A stretch of 64,000 nucleotides of DNA from Serratia plymuthica NBRC 102599 (GCF_001590925.1 NZ_BCTU01000012.1:157564-221563), one strand, 5' to 3'; shown: positions 48,915-61,082, numbered from the stretch's first letter. Translations and numbers: made by a program. The notes: a model not told the origin generated them from the sequence alone.

Positions 48915-50012
48915 GTGAACTTACTCACTATGAGTACTGAAATTCTATTTGTTTTCCTGTTTTCTTTGGCGTTTCTCTTTGTTGCCCGTAAAGCAGCAAA
49001 ACGTATTGGCCTGGTTGATAAACCTAATTACCGTAAACGTCATCAGGGGTTAATTCCTCTTGTCGGCGGTATTTCCGTTTATGCCGGGCTGTGCTTTGCC
49101 TTCCTTATCTCTGACCAAACGATTGCGCACGGTAAACTTTACCTCACCTGTGCGGGTATATTGGTGTTCGTTGGTGCTCTCGACGATCGTTTCGATATCA
49201 GCGTGAAAATTCGCGCGTTGGTTCAGGCATTGGTTGGCATTGCGATGATGGCCTTCGCCGGGCTCTATCTGCGCAGTTTCGGCCATGTGCTGGGCGACTG
49301 GGAAATGCAGTTGGGGCCCTTCGGCTATTTGGTCACGCTGTTTGCCGTTTGGGCGGCGATTAATGCCTTTAACATGGTGGACGGCATTGACGGTCTGCTG
49401 GGTGGGCTTTCGTGCGTTTCTTTCGGTGCGCTGGGTATTTTGCTGTACCTGAGCGGCCACGCCGATTTGGCTTTCTGGTGCTTCGCGATGATTGCCACCA
49501 TCGTTCCCTATATCCTGCTTAACCTCGGCATTCTTGGCCGCCGGTATAAGGTCTTTATGGGGGATGCAGGCAGTACGCTGATCGGCTTCACCGCCATCTG
49601 GTTGTTGCTGCAAAGTTCGCAGGGTAAAGTCCACTCCATCAATCCGGTTACCGCCCTGTGGATTATCGCTATTCCGCTGATGGACATGATTGCGATCATG
49701 TACCGTCGCTTACGCAAGGGGATGAGCCCCTTCTCCCCCGATCGTCAACACATCCACCATTTGATTATGCGCGCAGGTTTTACGCCGCGGCAGGCTTTCG
49801 TACTGATTACCCTGGCGGCAGCGCTGCTGGCGGCAATTGGCGTGCTTGGCGAGCGTCTTACTTTTGTTCCTGAATGGGTAATGTTGGCATTATTCTTGCT
49901 TGCCTTCTTCTTGTACGGTTATTGCATCAAACGCGCCTGGCGTGTTGCACGTTACATTAAGCGTATCAAGCGCCGCTTACGGCGTTCGACCGACAATAAG
50001 CAAGTATCTTAA
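48915..50012 (+). CDS. wecA: UDP-GlcNAc:undecaprenyl-phosphate GlcNAc-1-phosphate transferase WecA
   Basis: A 365-residue polytopic inner-membrane enzyme (about 11 helices) that makes lipid I of enterobacterial common antigen and primes many O antigens. Family motifs are LVDKPNYRKRHQGLIPLVGGISVY, GALDDRFDIS (catalytic acidic pair), NAFNMVDGIDGLLGG, LGRRYKVFMGDAGS and SPDRQHIHHLIMRAGF. The start is GTG 48915 (GTG AAC TTA CTC), which gives the N-terminus of E. coli WecA (MNLLTVST) and nearly its length (367). It is the first gene of the ECA operon. Confidence 0.96.
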   Translation: MNLLTMSTEILFVFLFSLAFLFVARKAAKRIGLVDKPNYRKRHQGLIPLVGGISVYAGLCFAFLISDQTIAHGKLYLTCAGILVFVGALDDRFDISVKIRALVQALVGIAMMAFAGLYLRSFGHVLGDWEMQLGPFGYLVTLFAVWAAINAFNMVDGIDGLLGGLSCVSFGALGILLYLSGHADLAFWCFAMIATIVPYILLNLGILGRRYKVFMGDAGSTLIGFTAIWLLLQSSQGKVHSINPVTALWIIAIPLMDMIAIMYRRLRKGMSPFSPDRQHIHHLIMRAGFTPRQAFVLITLAAALLAAIGVLGERLTFVPEWVMLALFLLAFFLYGYCIKRAWRVARYIKRIKRRLRRSTDNKQVS

Positions 50013-50032
50013 CCAGAGGCTTTTGGGCAGTG

Positions 50033-51085
50033 ATGAATCCAGAAACAACGTCTGACAAGAATATCCCGGCAGTGGATAACGAACTCGATATCCGTGGCCT
50101 GTGTCGTACCCTGTGGCGCGGCAAGCAATGGATTATCGGCACTGCGGCATTGTTCGCGGTGGTTGCGCTGGTCGTCTCCTACCTGGTGAAACAGGAATGG
50201 AGCGCCGCGGCGATTACCGACCGGCCAACGGTGAATGCGCTGGGCGGCTATTATTCCCAGCAACAATTCCTGCGTAATCTGGATGTGCGCACTCTGCCGG
50301 CGGTCTCGGCTGAGCAGCCGGGCATTGCTGACGAAGCCTATAATGAATTCATTATGCAGCTGGCGGCGTACGATACGCGTCGCGATTTCTGGCTGCAGAG
50401 CGATTATTACAAACAGCGTCAGGAAGGTGATGCGCGCGCCGATGCGGCATTGCTCGATGAACTGATTAACAACGTTCAGTTCACGCCGCGCGATGACAAA
50501 AAAGTGCCCAACGACGGTGTGAAGCTGACGGCGGAAACTGCGGCGGACGCCAATCACCTGTTGCGCCAGTACGTGGCATTCGCCAGCCATCGCGCAGCCC
50601 AGCACCTGAATGAAGAAATCCAGGGCGCATGGGCTGCCCGCACGACTTCGATGAAGGCGCAGGTGAAGCGTCAGGAGGCGGTGGCGGACGCGGTTTACAA
50701 GCGCGAGCTGAACACTATTGAGCAGGCGCTGAAAATTGCCGATACGCAGGGCATCAGCCGGACTCAAACCGATACGCCGGCCGAACAATTGCCGGATTCC
50801 GATCTGTTCCTGCTGGGGAAACCTATGCTGCAGGCGCGTCTGGAAGGGCTGCAGGCTTCAGGGCCAACTTACGATCTGGATTACGATCAAAATCGTGCGA
50901 TGCTGTCGACATTGAATGTTGGCCCGACGCTGGATGAGAAATTTCAGACTTACCGCTATTTGCGGACCCCGGAAGAACCGGTAAAACGTGACAGCCCGCG
51001 GCGGGTATTCTGGTTGATCATGTGGGGCGCGATGGGCGCTTTGGTTGGCGCAGGTATTGCCCTGGTGCGCCGCCCGCGTAATTAA
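50033..51085 (+). CDS. wzzE: ECA chain-length regulator WzzE
   Basis: A 350-residue polysaccharide co-polymerase. An N-terminal membrane helix (about 36-56), a large periplasmic helical domain and a C-terminal helix (about 323-345, preceded by the Pro-rich RTPEEPVKRDSPRR) are as in the family. It sets the modal length of common antigen chains together with WzyE. The start is taken as ATG 50033; a GTG immediately before is in frame. Confidence 0.95.
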   Translation: MNPETTSDKNIPAVDNELDIRGLCRTLWRGKQWIIGTAALFAVVALVVSYLVKQEWSAAAITDRPTVNALGGYYSQQQFLRNLDVRTLPAVSAEQPGIADEAYNEFIMQLAAYDTRRDFWLQSDYYKQRQEGDARADAALLDELINNVQFTPRDDKKVPNDGVKLTAETAADANHLLRQYVAFASHRAAQHLNEEIQGAWAARTTSMKAQVKRQEAVADAVYKRELNTIEQALKIADTQGISRTQTDTPAEQLPDSDLFLLGKPMLQARLEGLQASGPTYDLDYDQNRAMLSTLNVGPTLDEKFQTYRYLRTPEEPVKRDSPRRVFWLIMWGAMGALVGAGIALVRRPRN

Positions 51086-51169
51086 AAATAATATAATAAT
51101 TCGCTTATGGGCGTGCGAACGCCCAATTCGCAGGTATGCCTGCGGTTAACCGACCAAAAGAGATTCGCT

Positions 51170-52300
51170 GTGAAAGTGTTGACTGTTTTCGGCACCAGGC
51201 CTGAAGCCATCAAAATGGCACCGCTGGTACATGCCCTGGCTCAGGATGAAGCCTTTGAATCAAGAGTCTGCGTAACGGCACAGCATCGTGAGATGTTGGA
51301 TCAAGTATTGCGGTTATTTGAAATCGTGCCGGATTACGATCTGAATATCATGAAGCCCGGCCAGGGACTGAGTGAGATTACCTGCCGTATTTTGGAAGGC
51401 CTGAAAGGCGTTCTGGAAGATTTCAAACCGGATGTCGTGCTGGTCCACGGTGACACAACCACCACACTGGCGACCAGCCTGGCGGCTTTTTATCAGCGTA
51501 TCCCGGTCGGACACGTGGAGGCGGGCTTGCGTACCGGCGATCTGTACTCGCCGTGGCCGGAAGAGGCCAACCGCAAGTTGACCGGCCATCTGGCGATGTA
51601 TCATTTTGCACCGACGGAAAATTCACGCCAGAACCTGCTGCGTGAACTGTTGCCGGACGATCATATTTTCGTTACCGGCAACACGGTTATCGACGCGCTG
51701 TTCTGGGTGCGCGATCGGGTAATGGGCGATGCCGCATTGCATGACAGCCTGGCGCAGCGCTACCCGTTCCTGGATGCCAGCAAGAAATTGATCCTGGTGA
51801 CCGGCCACCGCCGCGAAAGCTTCGGCGGCGGGTTTGAGCGGATTTGCAGCGCGCTGGCGGAAATTGCCCGCACCCATCCTGACGTACAGGTGGTGTATCC
51901 GGTGCATCTCAATCCGAACGTCAGCGAGCCGGTCAACCGCATTCTGAAAGGGATCGATAACATCATCCTGATCGATCCGCAGGATTACTTGCCCTTTGTG
52001 TATTTGATGGCTAACGCTTATATGATCCTGACCGACTCCGGCGGTATCCAGGAAGAGGCGCCGTCGTTGGGCAAACCTGTGCTGGTCATGCGTGACACTA
52101 CCGAACGGCCGGAAGCGGTGGATGCGGGCACGGTCCGCCTGGTCGGTACCAACGTGGCTAAAATTGTCGATGCGGTTACCCGGCTGTTGACGGACGAAAA
52201 GGAATATCACGCCATGAGTCGGGCGCATAACCCTTACGGTGACGGGCATGCCTGCCAGCGTATTCTCGCAGCTTTGAAGAATCATCAGGTGACACTATGA
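51170..52300 (+). CDS. wecB: UDP-N-acetylglucosamine 2-epimerase WecB
   Basis: A 376-residue cytosolic enzyme that converts UDP-GlcNAc to UDP-ManNAc. Motifs are [64 protein letters not shown] and [28 protein letters not shown]. The start is GTG 51170, which restores the E. coli N-terminus ([13 protein letters not shown]) and exactly its length; an ATG at 51107 would add 21 non-conserved residues. It overlaps wecC by four bases. Confidence 0.97.
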   Translation: MKVLTVFGTRPEAIKMAPLVHALAQDEAFESRVCVTAQHREMLDQVLRLFEIVPDYDLNIMKPGQGLSEITCRILEGLKGVLEDFKPDVVLVHGDTTTTLATSLAAFYQRIPVGHVEAGLRTGDLYSPWPEEANRKLTGHLAMYHFAPTENSRQNLLRELLPDDHIFVTGNTVIDALFWVRDRVMGDAALHDSLAQRYPFLDASKKLILVTGHRRESFGGGFERICSALAEIARTHPDVQVVYPVHLNPNVSEPVNRILKGIDNIILIDPQDYLPFVYLMANAYMILTDSGGIQEEAPSLGKPVLVMRDTTERPEAVDAGTVRLVGTNVAKIVDAVTRLLTDEKEYHAMSRAHNPYGDGHACQRILAALKNHQVTL

Positions 52301-53559
52301 GTTTTAACACTATTTCGGTTATCGGCCTGGGGTACATCGGTCTGCCAACGGCGGCGGCGTTTGCCTCTCGCAAGAAAAAAGTGGTGGGCGTAGATGTTAA
52401 CCAGCATGCGGTAGATACCATTAACCGCGGTGCGATTCATATCGTTGAGCCCGATCTGGATAAAGTGGTTAAAGAGGCCGTCGACGGCGGTTACCTGCAA
52501 GCGGTGACCAAACCTTTGGCCGCGGATGCTTTTCTGATTGCGGTACCGACGCCGTTTAAAGGCGATCATGAGCCAGACCTGGCTTATGTCGAGGCCGCCG
52601 CCAAATCACTGGCGCCGGTACTGAAAAAGGGTGATCTGGTTATCCTGGAATCCACCTCGCCGGTGGGGGCGACCGAACAGATGGCGCAGTGGCTGGCCGA
52701 GGCGCGCAGCGATCTCAGCTTCCCGCAGCAGGTGGGTGAAGCCGCCGATGTCAATATCGCTTATTGCCCGGAGCGTGTGCTGCCGGGGCAGGTGATGGTT
52801 GAGCTGATTCAAAACGATCGCGTTATTGGCGGCATGACGCCAAAATGCTCCGCTCGCGCCAGCGAGCTGTACAAGATTTTCCTTGAAGGCGAATGCGTGG
52901 TGACCAATTCACGCACCGCCGAGATGTGCAAACTGACCGAAAACAGCTTCCGCGACGTGAATATCGCCTTTGCGAATGAGCTGTCGCTGATTTGCGCCGA
53001 ACAGGGCATCAACGTCTGGGAACTCATCCGCCTGGCGAATCGCCATCCGCGGGTGAATATCCTGCAGCCGGGTCCTGGCGTCGGTGGCCACTGCATTGCG
53101 GTCGATCCGTGGTTTATCGTGTCGCAAAATCCGCAGCAGGCGCGCCTGATCCATACCGCGCGTCTGGTGAATGACGGGAAACCGCTGTGGGTGGTTGATC
53201 GTGTGAAAGCCGCCGTTGCCGACTGCCTGGCGGCCAGCGACAAGCGCGCTTCAGAAGTGAAAATTGCCTGTTTCGGTTTGGCTTTCAAGCCGAATATCGA
53301 CGATTTGCGCGAAAGCCCGGCGGTGGAAGTGGCGCATCTGATCGCAGACTGGCACGTAGGCGAAACGCTGGTGGTGGAGCCCAATGTTGATCATCTGCCG
53401 AAATCCCTGGCCGGCCATGTGACGTTGAAAGCGTTGGCTGATGCCTTGCAGCAGGCGGATGTGATCGTAATGTTGGTCGACCATAAGCAATTCAAAGCGA
53501 TCAAGCCGGAAGAAATTACGCAATCCTGGGTAGTGGATACCAAAGGGGTATGGCGTTGA
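52297..53559 (+). CDS. wecC: UDP-N-acetyl-D-mannosamine dehydrogenase WecC
   Basis: A 420-residue NAD-dependent enzyme that oxidises UDP-ManNAc to UDP-ManNAcA. The N-terminal Rossmann motif is [15 protein letters not shown]; the catalytic Cys lies in [13 protein letters not shown]; the C-terminal UDP-binding domain has [21 protein letters not shown] 52297 overlaps the wecB stop. The next gene overlaps its end. Confidence 0.98.
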   Translation: MSFNTISVIGLGYIGLPTAAAFASRKKKVVGVDVNQHAVDTINRGAIHIVEPDLDKVVKEAVDGGYLQAVTKPLAADAFLIAVPTPFKGDHEPDLAYVEAAAKSLAPVLKKGDLVILESTSPVGATEQMAQWLAEARSDLSFPQQVGEAADVNIAYCPERVLPGQVMVELIQNDRVIGGMTPKCSARASELYKIFLEGECVVTNSRTAEMCKLTENSFRDVNIAFANELSLICAEQGINVWELIRLANRHPRVNILQPGPGVGGHCIAVDPWFIVSQNPQQARLIHTARLVNDGKPLWVVDRVKAAVADCLAASDKRASEVKIACFGLAFKPNIDDLRESPAVEVAHLIADWHVGETLVVEPNVDHLPKSLAGHVTLKALADALQQADVIVMLVDHKQFKAIKPEEITQSWVVDTKGVWR

Positions 53560-54623
53560 AACGTATTTTAGTCACTGGGGGGGCCGGCTTTATTGGCTCC
53601 GCGGTCGTGAGGCATATCATCGACGCTACGCAAGACAGCGTCATGGTGGTAGATAAACTCACCTACGCGGGCAATCTTGAGTCGCTTGCGGTGATTGCCG
53701 ACAACGAACGTTATTCGTTTGAACAGGTGGATATCTGCGATCGCGCGGCGTTGGATCGGGTGCTTGCCCAGTATCAGCCGGATGTGATCATGCACCTGGC
53801 GGCGGAAAGCCATGTTGACCGTTCGATCGACGGCCCGGCGGCATTTATTGAAACCAACGTGGTGGGGACCTACACCCTGCTGGAGGCGGCTCGCCATTAT
53901 TGGCATCCGCTGGATGCGAAGAGAAAGCAGAATTTCCGTTTCCACCACATTTCCACCGACGAAGTGTATGGCGATCTGCACGGCACGGACGATCTGTTCA
54001 CTGAAACCACGCCTTACTCACCAAGCAGCCCATATTCGGCTTCTAAAGCTTCCAGCGATCATCTGGTGCGCGCCTGGTTGCGTACCTACGGCCTGCCGAC
54101 CATCGTCACCAACTGTTCCAATAACTACGGTCCGTATCACTTCCCGGAGAAGCTGATCCCGCTGGTGATCCTCAATGCCGTTGCCGGCAAGCCATTGCCG
54201 GTGTACGGCGACGGTGCGCAGGTGCGCGACTGGCTGTATGTTGAAGACCACGCGCGCGCGTTGTACCAGGTTGTTACCGAAGGCGTGGTAGGCGAAACCT
54301 ACAATATCGGCGGCCACAACGAGCGCAAGAATATCGAGGTGGTGCACACCATCTGCGATTTGCTGGAAGAACTGGCACCGAACAAGCCGCAGGGCATTGA
54401 GAAATACCGCGACCTGATTACTTACGTCAAGGATCGCCCTGGCCATGATATGCGTTATGCGATAGATGCCGGAAAGATTGACCGGGAACTGGGTTGGCGC
54501 CCGCAGGAGACCTTTGAAAGCGGCATCCGCAAAACGGTTTCCTGGTATCTGAACAACGAAACCTGGTGGCGGCGCGTTCAGGACGGTTCCTATGCGGGTG
54601 AACGTTTAGGTTTATCCGACTAA
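53556..54623 (+). CDS. rffG: dTDP-glucose 4,6-dehydratase (ECA) RffG
   Basis: A 355-residue short-chain dehydrogenase-fold enzyme. It makes dTDP-4-keto-6-deoxyglucose on the way to TDP-Fuc4NAc. NAD motif [12 protein letters not shown] is near the start; the catalytic YxxxK is YSASK, with [16 protein letters not shown] before it and [12 protein letters not shown] near the C-terminus. The start TTG 53556 overlaps the wecC stop (TTGA), has GGGG at 7-base spacing and gives exactly the E. coli length. An in-frame ATG at 53550 is possible but sits only one base from the G run. Confidence 0.95.
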   Translation: MKRILVTGGAGFIGSAVVRHIIDATQDSVMVVDKLTYAGNLESLAVIADNERYSFEQVDICDRAALDRVLAQYQPDVIMHLAAESHVDRSIDGPAAFIETNVVGTYTLLEAARHYWHPLDAKRKQNFRFHHISTDEVYGDLHGTDDLFTETTPYSPSSPYSASKASSDHLVRAWLRTYGLPTIVTNCSNNYGPYHFPEKLIPLVILNAVAGKPLPVYGDGAQVRDWLYVEDHARALYQVVTEGVVGETYNIGGHNERKNIEVVHTICDLLEELAPNKPQGIEKYRDLITYVKDRPGHDMRYAIDAGKIDRELGWRPQETFESGIRKTVSWYLNNETWWRRVQDGSYAGERLGLSD

Positions 54624-54673
54624 ATTTAGCGAAGCCGCTGCCGTTTGGCGGCTCTGTGGAGTCTGGAGTGAGT

Positions 54674-55555
54674 ATGAAAGGTATTATTCTGGCGGGCGGC
54701 TCCGGCACACGCCTGCACCCGATTACCCGTGGCGTGTCTAAGCAACTGCTGCCTATATATGACAAGCCGATGATTTACTACCCGCTGTCGGTGCTGATGC
54801 TGGCGGGTATCCGCGACATTCTGATCATCTCCACCCCGGAAGACTTACCCTCATTCAGACGTTTGCTGGGCTCTGGAGAAGAGTTCGGCATTACCCTCAG
54901 TTATGCCGAACAACCTAGCCCAGATGGGTTGGCACAGGCATTTTTAATTGGTGAAGAATTCCTGGCCGGCGAGCCGAGCTGCCTGGTGCTGGGTGATAAT
55001 ATCTACTTTGGCCAAGGTTTTAGCCCGAAACTGAAAACTGTCGCCGCCCGTACGCAAGGCGCTACCGTGTTCGGTTATCAGGTGATGGATCCCGAGCGCT
55101 TCGGTGTGGTGGAATTTGACGATAATTTCCGCGCACTGTCGATCGAGGAAAAACCGCAGCAACCTAAATCCAATTGGGCGGTGACCGGCCTGTATTTCTA
55201 CGATAATCAGGTGGTGGAGTTTGCCAAACAGGTCAAACCTTCCGAGCGTGGCGAGTTGGAAATCACCAGCATTAACCAGATGTACCTGGAGCGTGGTGAG
55301 CTGACCGTCGAGCTGCTGGGCCGTGGTTTCGCCTGGTTGGATACCGGCACCCACGACAGCCTGCTGGAAGCCAGCAGCTTTGTGCAGACGGTGGAAAAAC
55401 GTCAGGGCTTTAAAATTGCCTGCCTGGAAGAGATAGCCTGGCGCAATGGCTGGCTGGACGATGACGGCGTGAAACGCGCCGCGCAATCCTTGCTCAAAAC
55501 CGGTTACGGTAAGTACCTGCTGGATTTATTGCATGCACGTCCGCGCCAGTATTGA
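54674..55555 (+). CDS. rffH: Glucose-1-phosphate thymidylyltransferase (ECA) RffH
   Basis: A 293-residue nucleotidyltransferase that makes dTDP-glucose from glucose 1-phosphate and dTTP. The signature [30 protein letters not shown] and [12 protein letters not shown] are present, as is [13 protein letters not shown]. Start ATG 54674 follows GGAGTGAGT and gives the same length as E. coli RffH. It overlaps wecD by 23 bases. Confidence 0.97.
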   Translation: MKGIILAGGSGTRLHPITRGVSKQLLPIYDKPMIYYPLSVLMLAGIRDILIISTPEDLPSFRRLLGSGEEFGITLSYAEQPSPDGLAQAFLIGEEFLAGEPSCLVLGDNIYFGQGFSPKLKTVAARTQGATVFGYQVMDPERFGVVEFDDNFRALSIEEKPQQPKSNWAVTGLYFYDNQVVEFAKQVKPSERGELEITSINQMYLERGELTVELLGRGFAWLDTGTHDSLLEASSFVQTVEKRQGFKIACLEEIAWRNGWLDDDGVKRAAQSLLKTGYGKYLLDLLHARPRQY

Positions 55556-56258
55556 GCCCTTAGCCTGGGAAACCGAGTTTTTTGCCCTTAACAGCGCAAA
55601 GCTCAATTTTGCCACGGCAGCCCCCATACTCGCTGAAACCGATTTGAACGCCTACACGCTGGTGCAGGCCAAAATTCCTGCCCATCAAACGGCCTGGGCG
55701 GATGGATTGGCCAGGTTGGGGTTTCAACTGGTTGAAGGTGAAGTCGATCTGGTACTGAACATCGGCACGGAATGTGCTTCATCTCAGACCGTGCCGCCAG
55801 GGGCTATTCGCCCGGCAGTGCCGGGCGATATCCCGGCGCTGCGTGACGCGGCGGCCAAGGTGTTTACCGCCAGCCGTTTTCGCGCGCCCTGGTATGGCGT
55901 TCATGACAGTGGCCGTTTCTATGCCATGTGGATAGAAAAAGCGGTATTGGGGACTTTTGACCACCAGTGCTTGCTGGCGCTGGACGATGCCGGGCAGCCT
56001 GAAGGGTTTGTCAGCCTGCGTGATATCGGTGGCCAGGAGGCGCGAATCGGCCTTTTAGCGGCGTTCCCCGGTGCATCCGGCAAAGGGATTGGCTCCCGAT
56101 TGATGGCGGCTGCTATCGCAGAGTGCCGGTCGCTGCAGCGCCTGCGGGTCGCCACCCAGATAGGTAATATCGCCGCGTTACGGCTCTATCAACGACAGGG
56201 TGCCGCTATCGAAAGCACCTCGTATTGGTTATACAGAGGAAAACATGATCCCATTTAA
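55533..56258 (+). CDS. wecD: dTDP-fucosamine acetyltransferase WecD
   Basis: A 241-residue GNAT acetyltransferase that acetylates dTDP-4-amino-4,6-dideoxygalactose to TDP-Fuc4NAc. The N-terminus [22 protein letters not shown] corresponds to E. coli [22 protein letters not shown]. The acetyl-CoA binding region is [20 protein letters not shown], followed by [33 protein letters not shown]. It is about 17 residues longer than the E. coli protein. It overlaps its neighbours on both sides. Confidence 0.95.
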   Translation: MHVRASIEPLAWETEFFALNSAKLNFATAAPILAETDLNAYTLVQAKIPAHQTAWADGLARLGFQLVEGEVDLVLNIGTECASSQTVPPGAIRPAVPGDIPALRDAAAKVFTASRFRAPWYGVHDSGRFYAMWIEKAVLGTFDHQCLLALDDAGQPEGFVSLRDIGGQEARIGLLAAFPGASGKGIGSRLMAAAIAECRSLQRLRVATQIGNIAALRLYQRQGAAIESTSYWLYRGKHDPI

Positions 56259-57375
56259 CGCACCACCGGTTGTTGGCACCGAACTTGAGTATATGCAGGC
56301 TGCAATGAGCAGTGGCAAACTGTGTGGCGATGGAGGTTTTACCCGTCGTTGCCAGCAGTGGATGGAGCAGCGTTTTGGCTGTCCGAAGGTGCTGTTGACG
56401 CCTTCCTGCACCGCCTCGCTGGAGATGGCGGCGATCCTGCTGGATATTCAGCCGGGCGATGAAGTGATCATGCCGAGCTTCACCTTTGTTTCAACCGCCA
56501 ACGCCTTCGTGCTGCGCGGCGCTAAAGTGGTATTTGTCGATCTGCGCCCGGACACCATGAACATCGATGAGAGCAAAATCGAAGCGGCGATCACCGATAA
56601 GACCCGTGTCATTGTGCCGGTTCATTACGCCGGCGTGGCCTGCGAGATGGACACCATCATGGCGCTGGCGAAAAAATACAATTTGTACGTGGTGGAAGAT
56701 GCTGCTCAGGGCGTGATGTCGACCTATAAAGGTAAAGCGCTCGGCACCATCGGCCATATTGGCTGTTTCAGCTTCCACGAAACCAAAAACTACACCGCAG
56801 GCGGTGAGGGTGGCGCCACGCTGATTAACGATCCGGCGCTGATCGACCGGGCGGAAGTCATTCGCGAGAAAGGCACCAACCGTAGCCAGTTCTTCCGTGG
56901 GCAGGTCGACAAGTACACCTGGCGCGATATCGGCTCCAGCTATCTGATGTCAGATCTGCAGGCCGCTTACCTGTGGGGCCAGCTCGAGGTTGCCGATCGC
57001 ATCAACCAGCGCCGCCTGGCGCTATGGCAGAACTATTATGACAGCTTCCTGCCGCTGGCCGAGGCCGGCCGCATCGTATTGCCGACCATTCCGGCGGACT
57101 GCGTGCAGAATGCGCACATGTTCTATATCAAACTGCGTGATATTGAAGACCGCACGGCGTTTATCGATTATCTGAAAGAAGCCGAAATCATGGCGGTGTT
57201 CCATTACATTCCGCTGCATGACTGCCCGGCGGGCGATCGTTTCGGCCGCTTTGCCGGTGAAGACCGCTTCACCAGCCAGGAAAGCGCGCGTCTGGTGCGC
57301 CTGCCGCTGTTCTATAATATGTCTGACGTTAATCAGCGTACGGTGATCAATACCATTCTTAGTTTCTTCGCCTGA
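56245..57375 (+). CDS. wecE: dTDP-4-amino-4,6-dideoxygalactose transaminase WecE
   Basis: A 376-residue PLP-dependent sugar aminotransferase (DegT/DnrJ/EryC1 family). The PLP lysine is in SFHETKNYTAGGEGG; other motifs are LTPSCTASLEMAA, EVIMPSFTFVSTANAFVLRGA and VVEDAAQG. Start ATG 56245 with AGAGGA upstream gives exactly the E. coli length. It overlaps the 3' end of wecD by 14 bases; in-frame codons back to 56200 are not used. Confidence 0.97.
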   Translation: MIPFNAPPVVGTELEYMQAAMSSGKLCGDGGFTRRCQQWMEQRFGCPKVLLTPSCTASLEMAAILLDIQPGDEVIMPSFTFVSTANAFVLRGAKVVFVDLRPDTMNIDESKIEAAITDKTRVIVPVHYAGVACEMDTIMALAKKYNLYVVEDAAQGVMSTYKGKALGTIGHIGCFSFHETKNYTAGGEGGATLINDPALIDRAEVIREKGTNRSQFFRGQVDKYTWRDIGSSYLMSDLQAAYLWGQLEVADRINQRRLALWQNYYDSFLPLAEAGRIVLPTIPADCVQNAHMFYIKLRDIEDRTAFIDYLKEAEIMAVFHYIPLHDCPAGDRFGRFAGEDRFTSQESARLVRLPLFYNMSDVNQRTVINTILSFFA

Positions 57376-57376
57376 T

Positions 57377-58627
57377 ATGTCGTTGGCAAAAGCATCGATT
57401 TGGACCGCCGGCTCCACGCTGATCAAAATTGGCGTGGAGTTATTGGTGGTGAAACTGCTGGCGGTGGCGTTTGGCCCCAGTGGTGTTGGGCAGGCGGGTA
57501 ACTTCCGCCAGTTGATCACCGTGCTGGGCGTGTTGTCCGGTGCCGGGATTTTTAACGGCATCACGAAATACGTTGCCGAATACCATCAGGATCCGCAGCG
57601 GTTGCGCCTGGCTGTCGGCACGGCGTCGACTATCGTGCTGGGCTTCTCCACGCTGTTGGCGCTGGTGTTTTTATTCGCAGCCGTTCCCATCAGCATCGCG
57701 CTGTTCGGTCACGCCGAGTATGTGAACGTGGTGCGTGCGGTGGCCTTTATTCAGATGGGCATCGCCTACGCCAACCTGTTTATGGCGGTGCTGAAAGGCT
57801 ACCGCGATGCGATGGGCAACGCGTTGGCGGTGATTGGCGGCAGCCTGATTGGCGTGGTGGCCTACTACCTGTGCTTTACGCTGGGCGGTTATGAAGGCGC
57901 TCTGGCGGGATTGGCACTGGTGCCGGCCTTGGCGGTCTTGCCCGCCGGCTTCATGTTGTGGCGGCGCAAAACCTTGCCGCTGAGCTATCTGGCGCTGGCC
58001 TGGGACAAGGCGCTGGCCAGTCATCTCGGCAAGTTCACCATCATGGCGCTGATCACCTCAGTGACGCTGCCGGTGGCCTATGTGATGATGCGTAACCTGC
58101 TGGCCAGCCATTACAGTTGGGACGAGGTGGGGATTTGGCAGGGTGTCAGCAGCATTTCCGACGCTTATCTGCAGTTTATCACCGCTTCGTTTACCGTCTA
58201 CCTGCTGCCAACGCTGTCGCGGCTGAAGGAAAAAAGCGCCATCTCGCAGGAGATCGTACGTTCGCTGAAGTTTGTGCTGCCCGCCGTGGCGGCGGCAAGT
58301 TTCACCGTCTGGCTGCTGCGCGACTTCGCCATCTGGTTGCTGTTCACGGACAAGTTCGTCGCCATGCGCGATCTGTTCGCCTGGCAACTGGTGGGCGATG
58401 TACTGAAGGTGGGCGCCTATGTCTTTGGCTACCTGGTTATCGCCAAGGCGTCGCTGCGTTTTTACATTCTGACGGAAGTCAGCCAATTTCTGCTGCTGAC
58501 GCTGTTTTCGCACTGGTTGATACCGCTGCACGGCGCATTGGGTGCGGCGCAGGCTTACATGGCAACCTACATTGTGTATTTCGCGCTCTGTAGCTGCGTA
58601 TTTCTTCTTTATCGTAGACGAGTATGA
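57377..58627 (+). CDS. wzxE: ECA lipid III flippase WzxE
   Basis: A 416-residue MOP-superfamily flippase with about 12 membrane helices. It moves undecaprenyl-linked ECA trisaccharide to the periplasmic face. N-terminal [44 protein letters not shown] is characteristic in short blocks (for example [13 protein letters not shown] and [14 protein letters not shown]). It starts one base after wecE and overlaps wecF by four bases. Confidence 0.96.
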   Translation: MSLAKASIWTAGSTLIKIGVELLVVKLLAVAFGPSGVGQAGNFRQLITVLGVLSGAGIFNGITKYVAEYHQDPQRLRLAVGTASTIVLGFSTLLALVFLFAAVPISIALFGHAEYVNVVRAVAFIQMGIAYANLFMAVLKGYRDAMGNALAVIGGSLIGVVAYYLCFTLGGYEGALAGLALVPALAVLPAGFMLWRRKTLPLSYLALAWDKALASHLGKFTIMALITSVTLPVAYVMMRNLLASHYSWDEVGIWQGVSSISDAYLQFITASFTVYLLPTLSRLKEKSAISQEIVRSLKFVLPAVAAASFTVWLLRDFAIWLLFTDKFVAMRDLFAWQLVGDVLKVGAYVFGYLVIAKASLRFYILTEVSQFLLLTLFSHWLIPLHGALGAAQAYMATYIVYFALCSCVFLLYRRRV

Positions 58628-59709
58628 CCATACTGATTCACGTATTGGGTTCTGATATCCCGCATCACAATCAGACGGTGCTGCGTTTCTTCAACGACGT
58701 GTTGGCGAAGCGCCTGCCGTCCGAACAGACGCGCCATTTTATGGTGGCAGCCAGAGACGTAGCGGCGCTGGGCGATTTCCCCGAGTTGAGCATCGAGGCT
58801 TTCCCGGATAAAAAAAGCCTGGCGGCGGCGGTGATTGCCCGCGCTCAGGCCGATCGTAATCAGCGTTTCTTCCTGCATGGCCAGTTTAATCCTACGCTGT
58901 GGTTGGCGTTGCTGAGCGGTAAAATCAAAGCTCGCCAGGTGAGCTGGCATATCTGGGGCGCGGATCTGTACGAGGACGCCACCAGTTGGAAATTCCGCCT
59001 GTTCTATGTACTGCGCCGCATCGCGCAAGGGCGGGTGGGGCGTGTATTTGCGACCCGCGGCGATGTGATCCATTACCAGCAGCGCCATGCGCGCGTGCCG
59101 GCCTCCCTGCTGTATTTTCCAACGCGAATGGACCCGGCACTGACCGGCATCCGCGTTGAGAAGAACCTGGCCGGACCCATGACCATTCTGGTAGGGAATT
59201 CCGGCGATCGCACCAACCGTCATGTTGAAGCGCTGAAAGCGATCCACCAGCAGTTCGGCGCGGACGTGCGCGTGATCCTGCCGATGGGTTATCCGGCCAA
59301 CAACGACGCCTATATTGACCAGGTGCGTAGCGCCGGGCTGCAATTGTTCGGCGACAAGAACCTGCAGCTGTTGACGCAACAGGTGGCGTTCGACGATTAC
59401 CTGAACATTTTGCGTGAGTGCGATCTCGGCTACTTTATTTTTAACCGCCAGCAGGGTATCGGTACCCTGTGTTTGCTGATTCAGTTCGGCGTGCCGTTCG
59501 TGCTCAGCCGGCAGAACCCGTTCTGGCAGGATTTGGCGGAGCAGCATCTGCCGGTGCTGTTCTACGGCGATTCGCTGGATGAGGCGGTGGTGCGCGAGGC
59601 GCAGCGCCAACTGGCGTCGGTAGATAAACAGGCGATCGCCTTCTTTAATCCAAACTACATTGATGGCTGGCAACAGGCATTGGCTCTGGCTGCGGGGGAA
59701 GGCTCATGA
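58624..59709 (+). CDS. wecF: TDP-Fuc4NAc:lipid II Fuc4NAc transferase WecF
   Basis: A 361-residue GT56 glycosyltransferase that adds the third sugar, making ECA lipid III. Short conserved blocks are [42 protein letters not shown] and [19 protein letters not shown]. It overlaps wzxE and wzyE by four bases each (ATGA), so the genes are tightly coupled. Confidence 0.96.
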   Translation: MTILIHVLGSDIPHHNQTVLRFFNDVLAKRLPSEQTRHFMVAARDVAALGDFPELSIEAFPDKKSLAAAVIARAQADRNQRFFLHGQFNPTLWLALLSGKIKARQVSWHIWGADLYEDATSWKFRLFYVLRRIAQGRVGRVFATRGDVIHYQQRHARVPASLLYFPTRMDPALTGIRVEKNLAGPMTILVGNSGDRTNRHVEALKAIHQQFGADVRVILPMGYPANNDAYIDQVRSAGLQLFGDKNLQLLTQQVAFDDYLNILRECDLGYFIFNRQQGIGTLCLLIQFGVPFVLSRQNPFWQDLAEQHLPVLFYGDSLDEAVVREAQRQLASVDKQAIAFFNPNYIDGWQQALALAAGEGS

Positions 59710-61082
59710 CGTTGGCGCAATTTGGCGGATTGTTTGTCGTCTATCTGGTCAGCGTGCTGTTTATTCTTACGCTGACTTATCAGGAGTTTCGGCGTATCCG
59801 CTTTAACTTCAACGTTTTCTTTTCCCTGTTGTACTTGCTGACGTTTTACTTCGGCTTTCCGCTGACGTGTCTGCTGGTGTTTCAGTTCGACGTCGAGGTG
59901 GTGCCGGTCGAGTTCTTGCTGTACGCCATTCTCTCCGCTACCGCGTTTTACGCGATTTATTACGTCAGCTATAAAACCCGGCTGCGTAAGCCCAGCGTAC
60001 GGCCGCGTAAGCCGGTCTTTACCATGAACCGGGTGGAAACCAATCTGACCTGGATATTGCTGGCGCTGGTGGCGATCGGTACCGTGGGCATTTTCTTCAT
60101 GCAAAACGGTTTCCTGCTGTTCAAGCTCAACTCTTATAGCCAGATTTTCTCCAGCGATGTGTCTGGCGTAGCGCTCAAGCGGTTCTTCTATTTCTTTATT
60201 CCGGCAATGCTGGTGGTGTATTTCCTGAAACAGGATCTGCGCGCCTGGTTCTTCTTCCTGGCGGCTACGGTGGCCTTCGGCATCCTGACCTACGTGATTG
60301 TCGGCGGCACCCGCGCCAATATCATCATCGCTTTCTCGCTGTTTCTGTTTATCGGCATTGTACGAGGCTGGATCTCGCTGTGGATGCTGGTGGCCGCCGG
60401 CGTGTTCGGCATCGTCGGCATGTTCTGGCTGGCGTTAAAACGTTATAGCCTCGACGTCAGCGGCTCTGAAGCGTTCTACACCTTCCTTTACCTGACGCGA
60501 GATACCTTCTCGCCATGGGAAAACCTGGCTCTGTTGCTGCAAAACTACGACAAAATCGACTTCCAGGGATTGGCGCCGATAGTGCGTGATTTCTACGTAT
60601 TCATTCCGGCTTGGCTGTGGCCGGGTCGTCCGGATACGGTGCTGAATACCGCTAACTACTTCACCTGGGAAGTGCTGGATAACCATTCCGGCCTGGCGAT
60701 CTCACCGACGCTGATCGGGTCGCTGGTGGTGATGGGGGGGGCGTTGTTCATCCCTGTCGGTGCCGTGCTGGTTGGCATGATCATCAAATGGTTCGACTGG
60801 CTGTACGAAATGGGCAAAAGCGAGCCTAACCGCTACAAGGCGGCGATATTGCAGAGTTTCTGCTTTGGCGCGGTGTTCAACATTATCGTATTGGCGAGGG
60901 AAGGAGTGGATTCGTTTGTCTCGCGGGTGGTGTTCTTCTGCCTTATTTTTGGCGCCTGTCTGTTGATGGCGAAATTGCTGTACTGGCTGTTTGACACTGC
61001 CGGTTTGATTAAGGCTCGGGTGCTGCGTTCACGCAGGCTGGCATCGCCGGTATCCTCCCCACGCGCCGACGGTCTTCTGTAA
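59706..61082 (+). CDS. wzyE: ECA polymerase WzyE
   Basis: A 458-residue polytopic inner-membrane protein with about 11 helices. It polymerises ECA repeat units on the periplasmic side. The periplasmic loop with [27 protein letters not shown] and [23 protein letters not shown] is characteristic in short blocks ([22 protein letters not shown]). E. coli WzyE has 450 residues. Fourteen bases separate it from wecG. Confidence 0.95.
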   Translation: MTLAQFGGLFVVYLVSVLFILTLTYQEFRRIRFNFNVFFSLLYLLTFYFGFPLTCLLVFQFDVEVVPVEFLLYAILSATAFYAIYYVSYKTRLRKPSVRPRKPVFTMNRVETNLTWILLALVAIGTVGIFFMQNGFLLFKLNSYSQIFSSDVSGVALKRFFYFFIPAMLVVYFLKQDLRAWFFFLAATVAFGILTYVIVGGTRANIIIAFSLFLFIGIVRGWISLWMLVAAGVFGIVGMFWLALKRYSLDVSGSEAFYTFLYLTRDTFSPWENLALLLQNYDKIDFQGLAPIVRDFYVFIPAWLWPGRPDTVLNTANYFTWEVLDNHSGLAISPTLIGSLVVMGGALFIPVGAVLVGMIIKWFDWLYEMGKSEPNRYKAAILQSFCFGAVFNIIVLAREGVDSFVSRVVFFCLIFGACLLMAKLLYWLFDTAGLIKARVLRSRRLASPVSSPRADGLL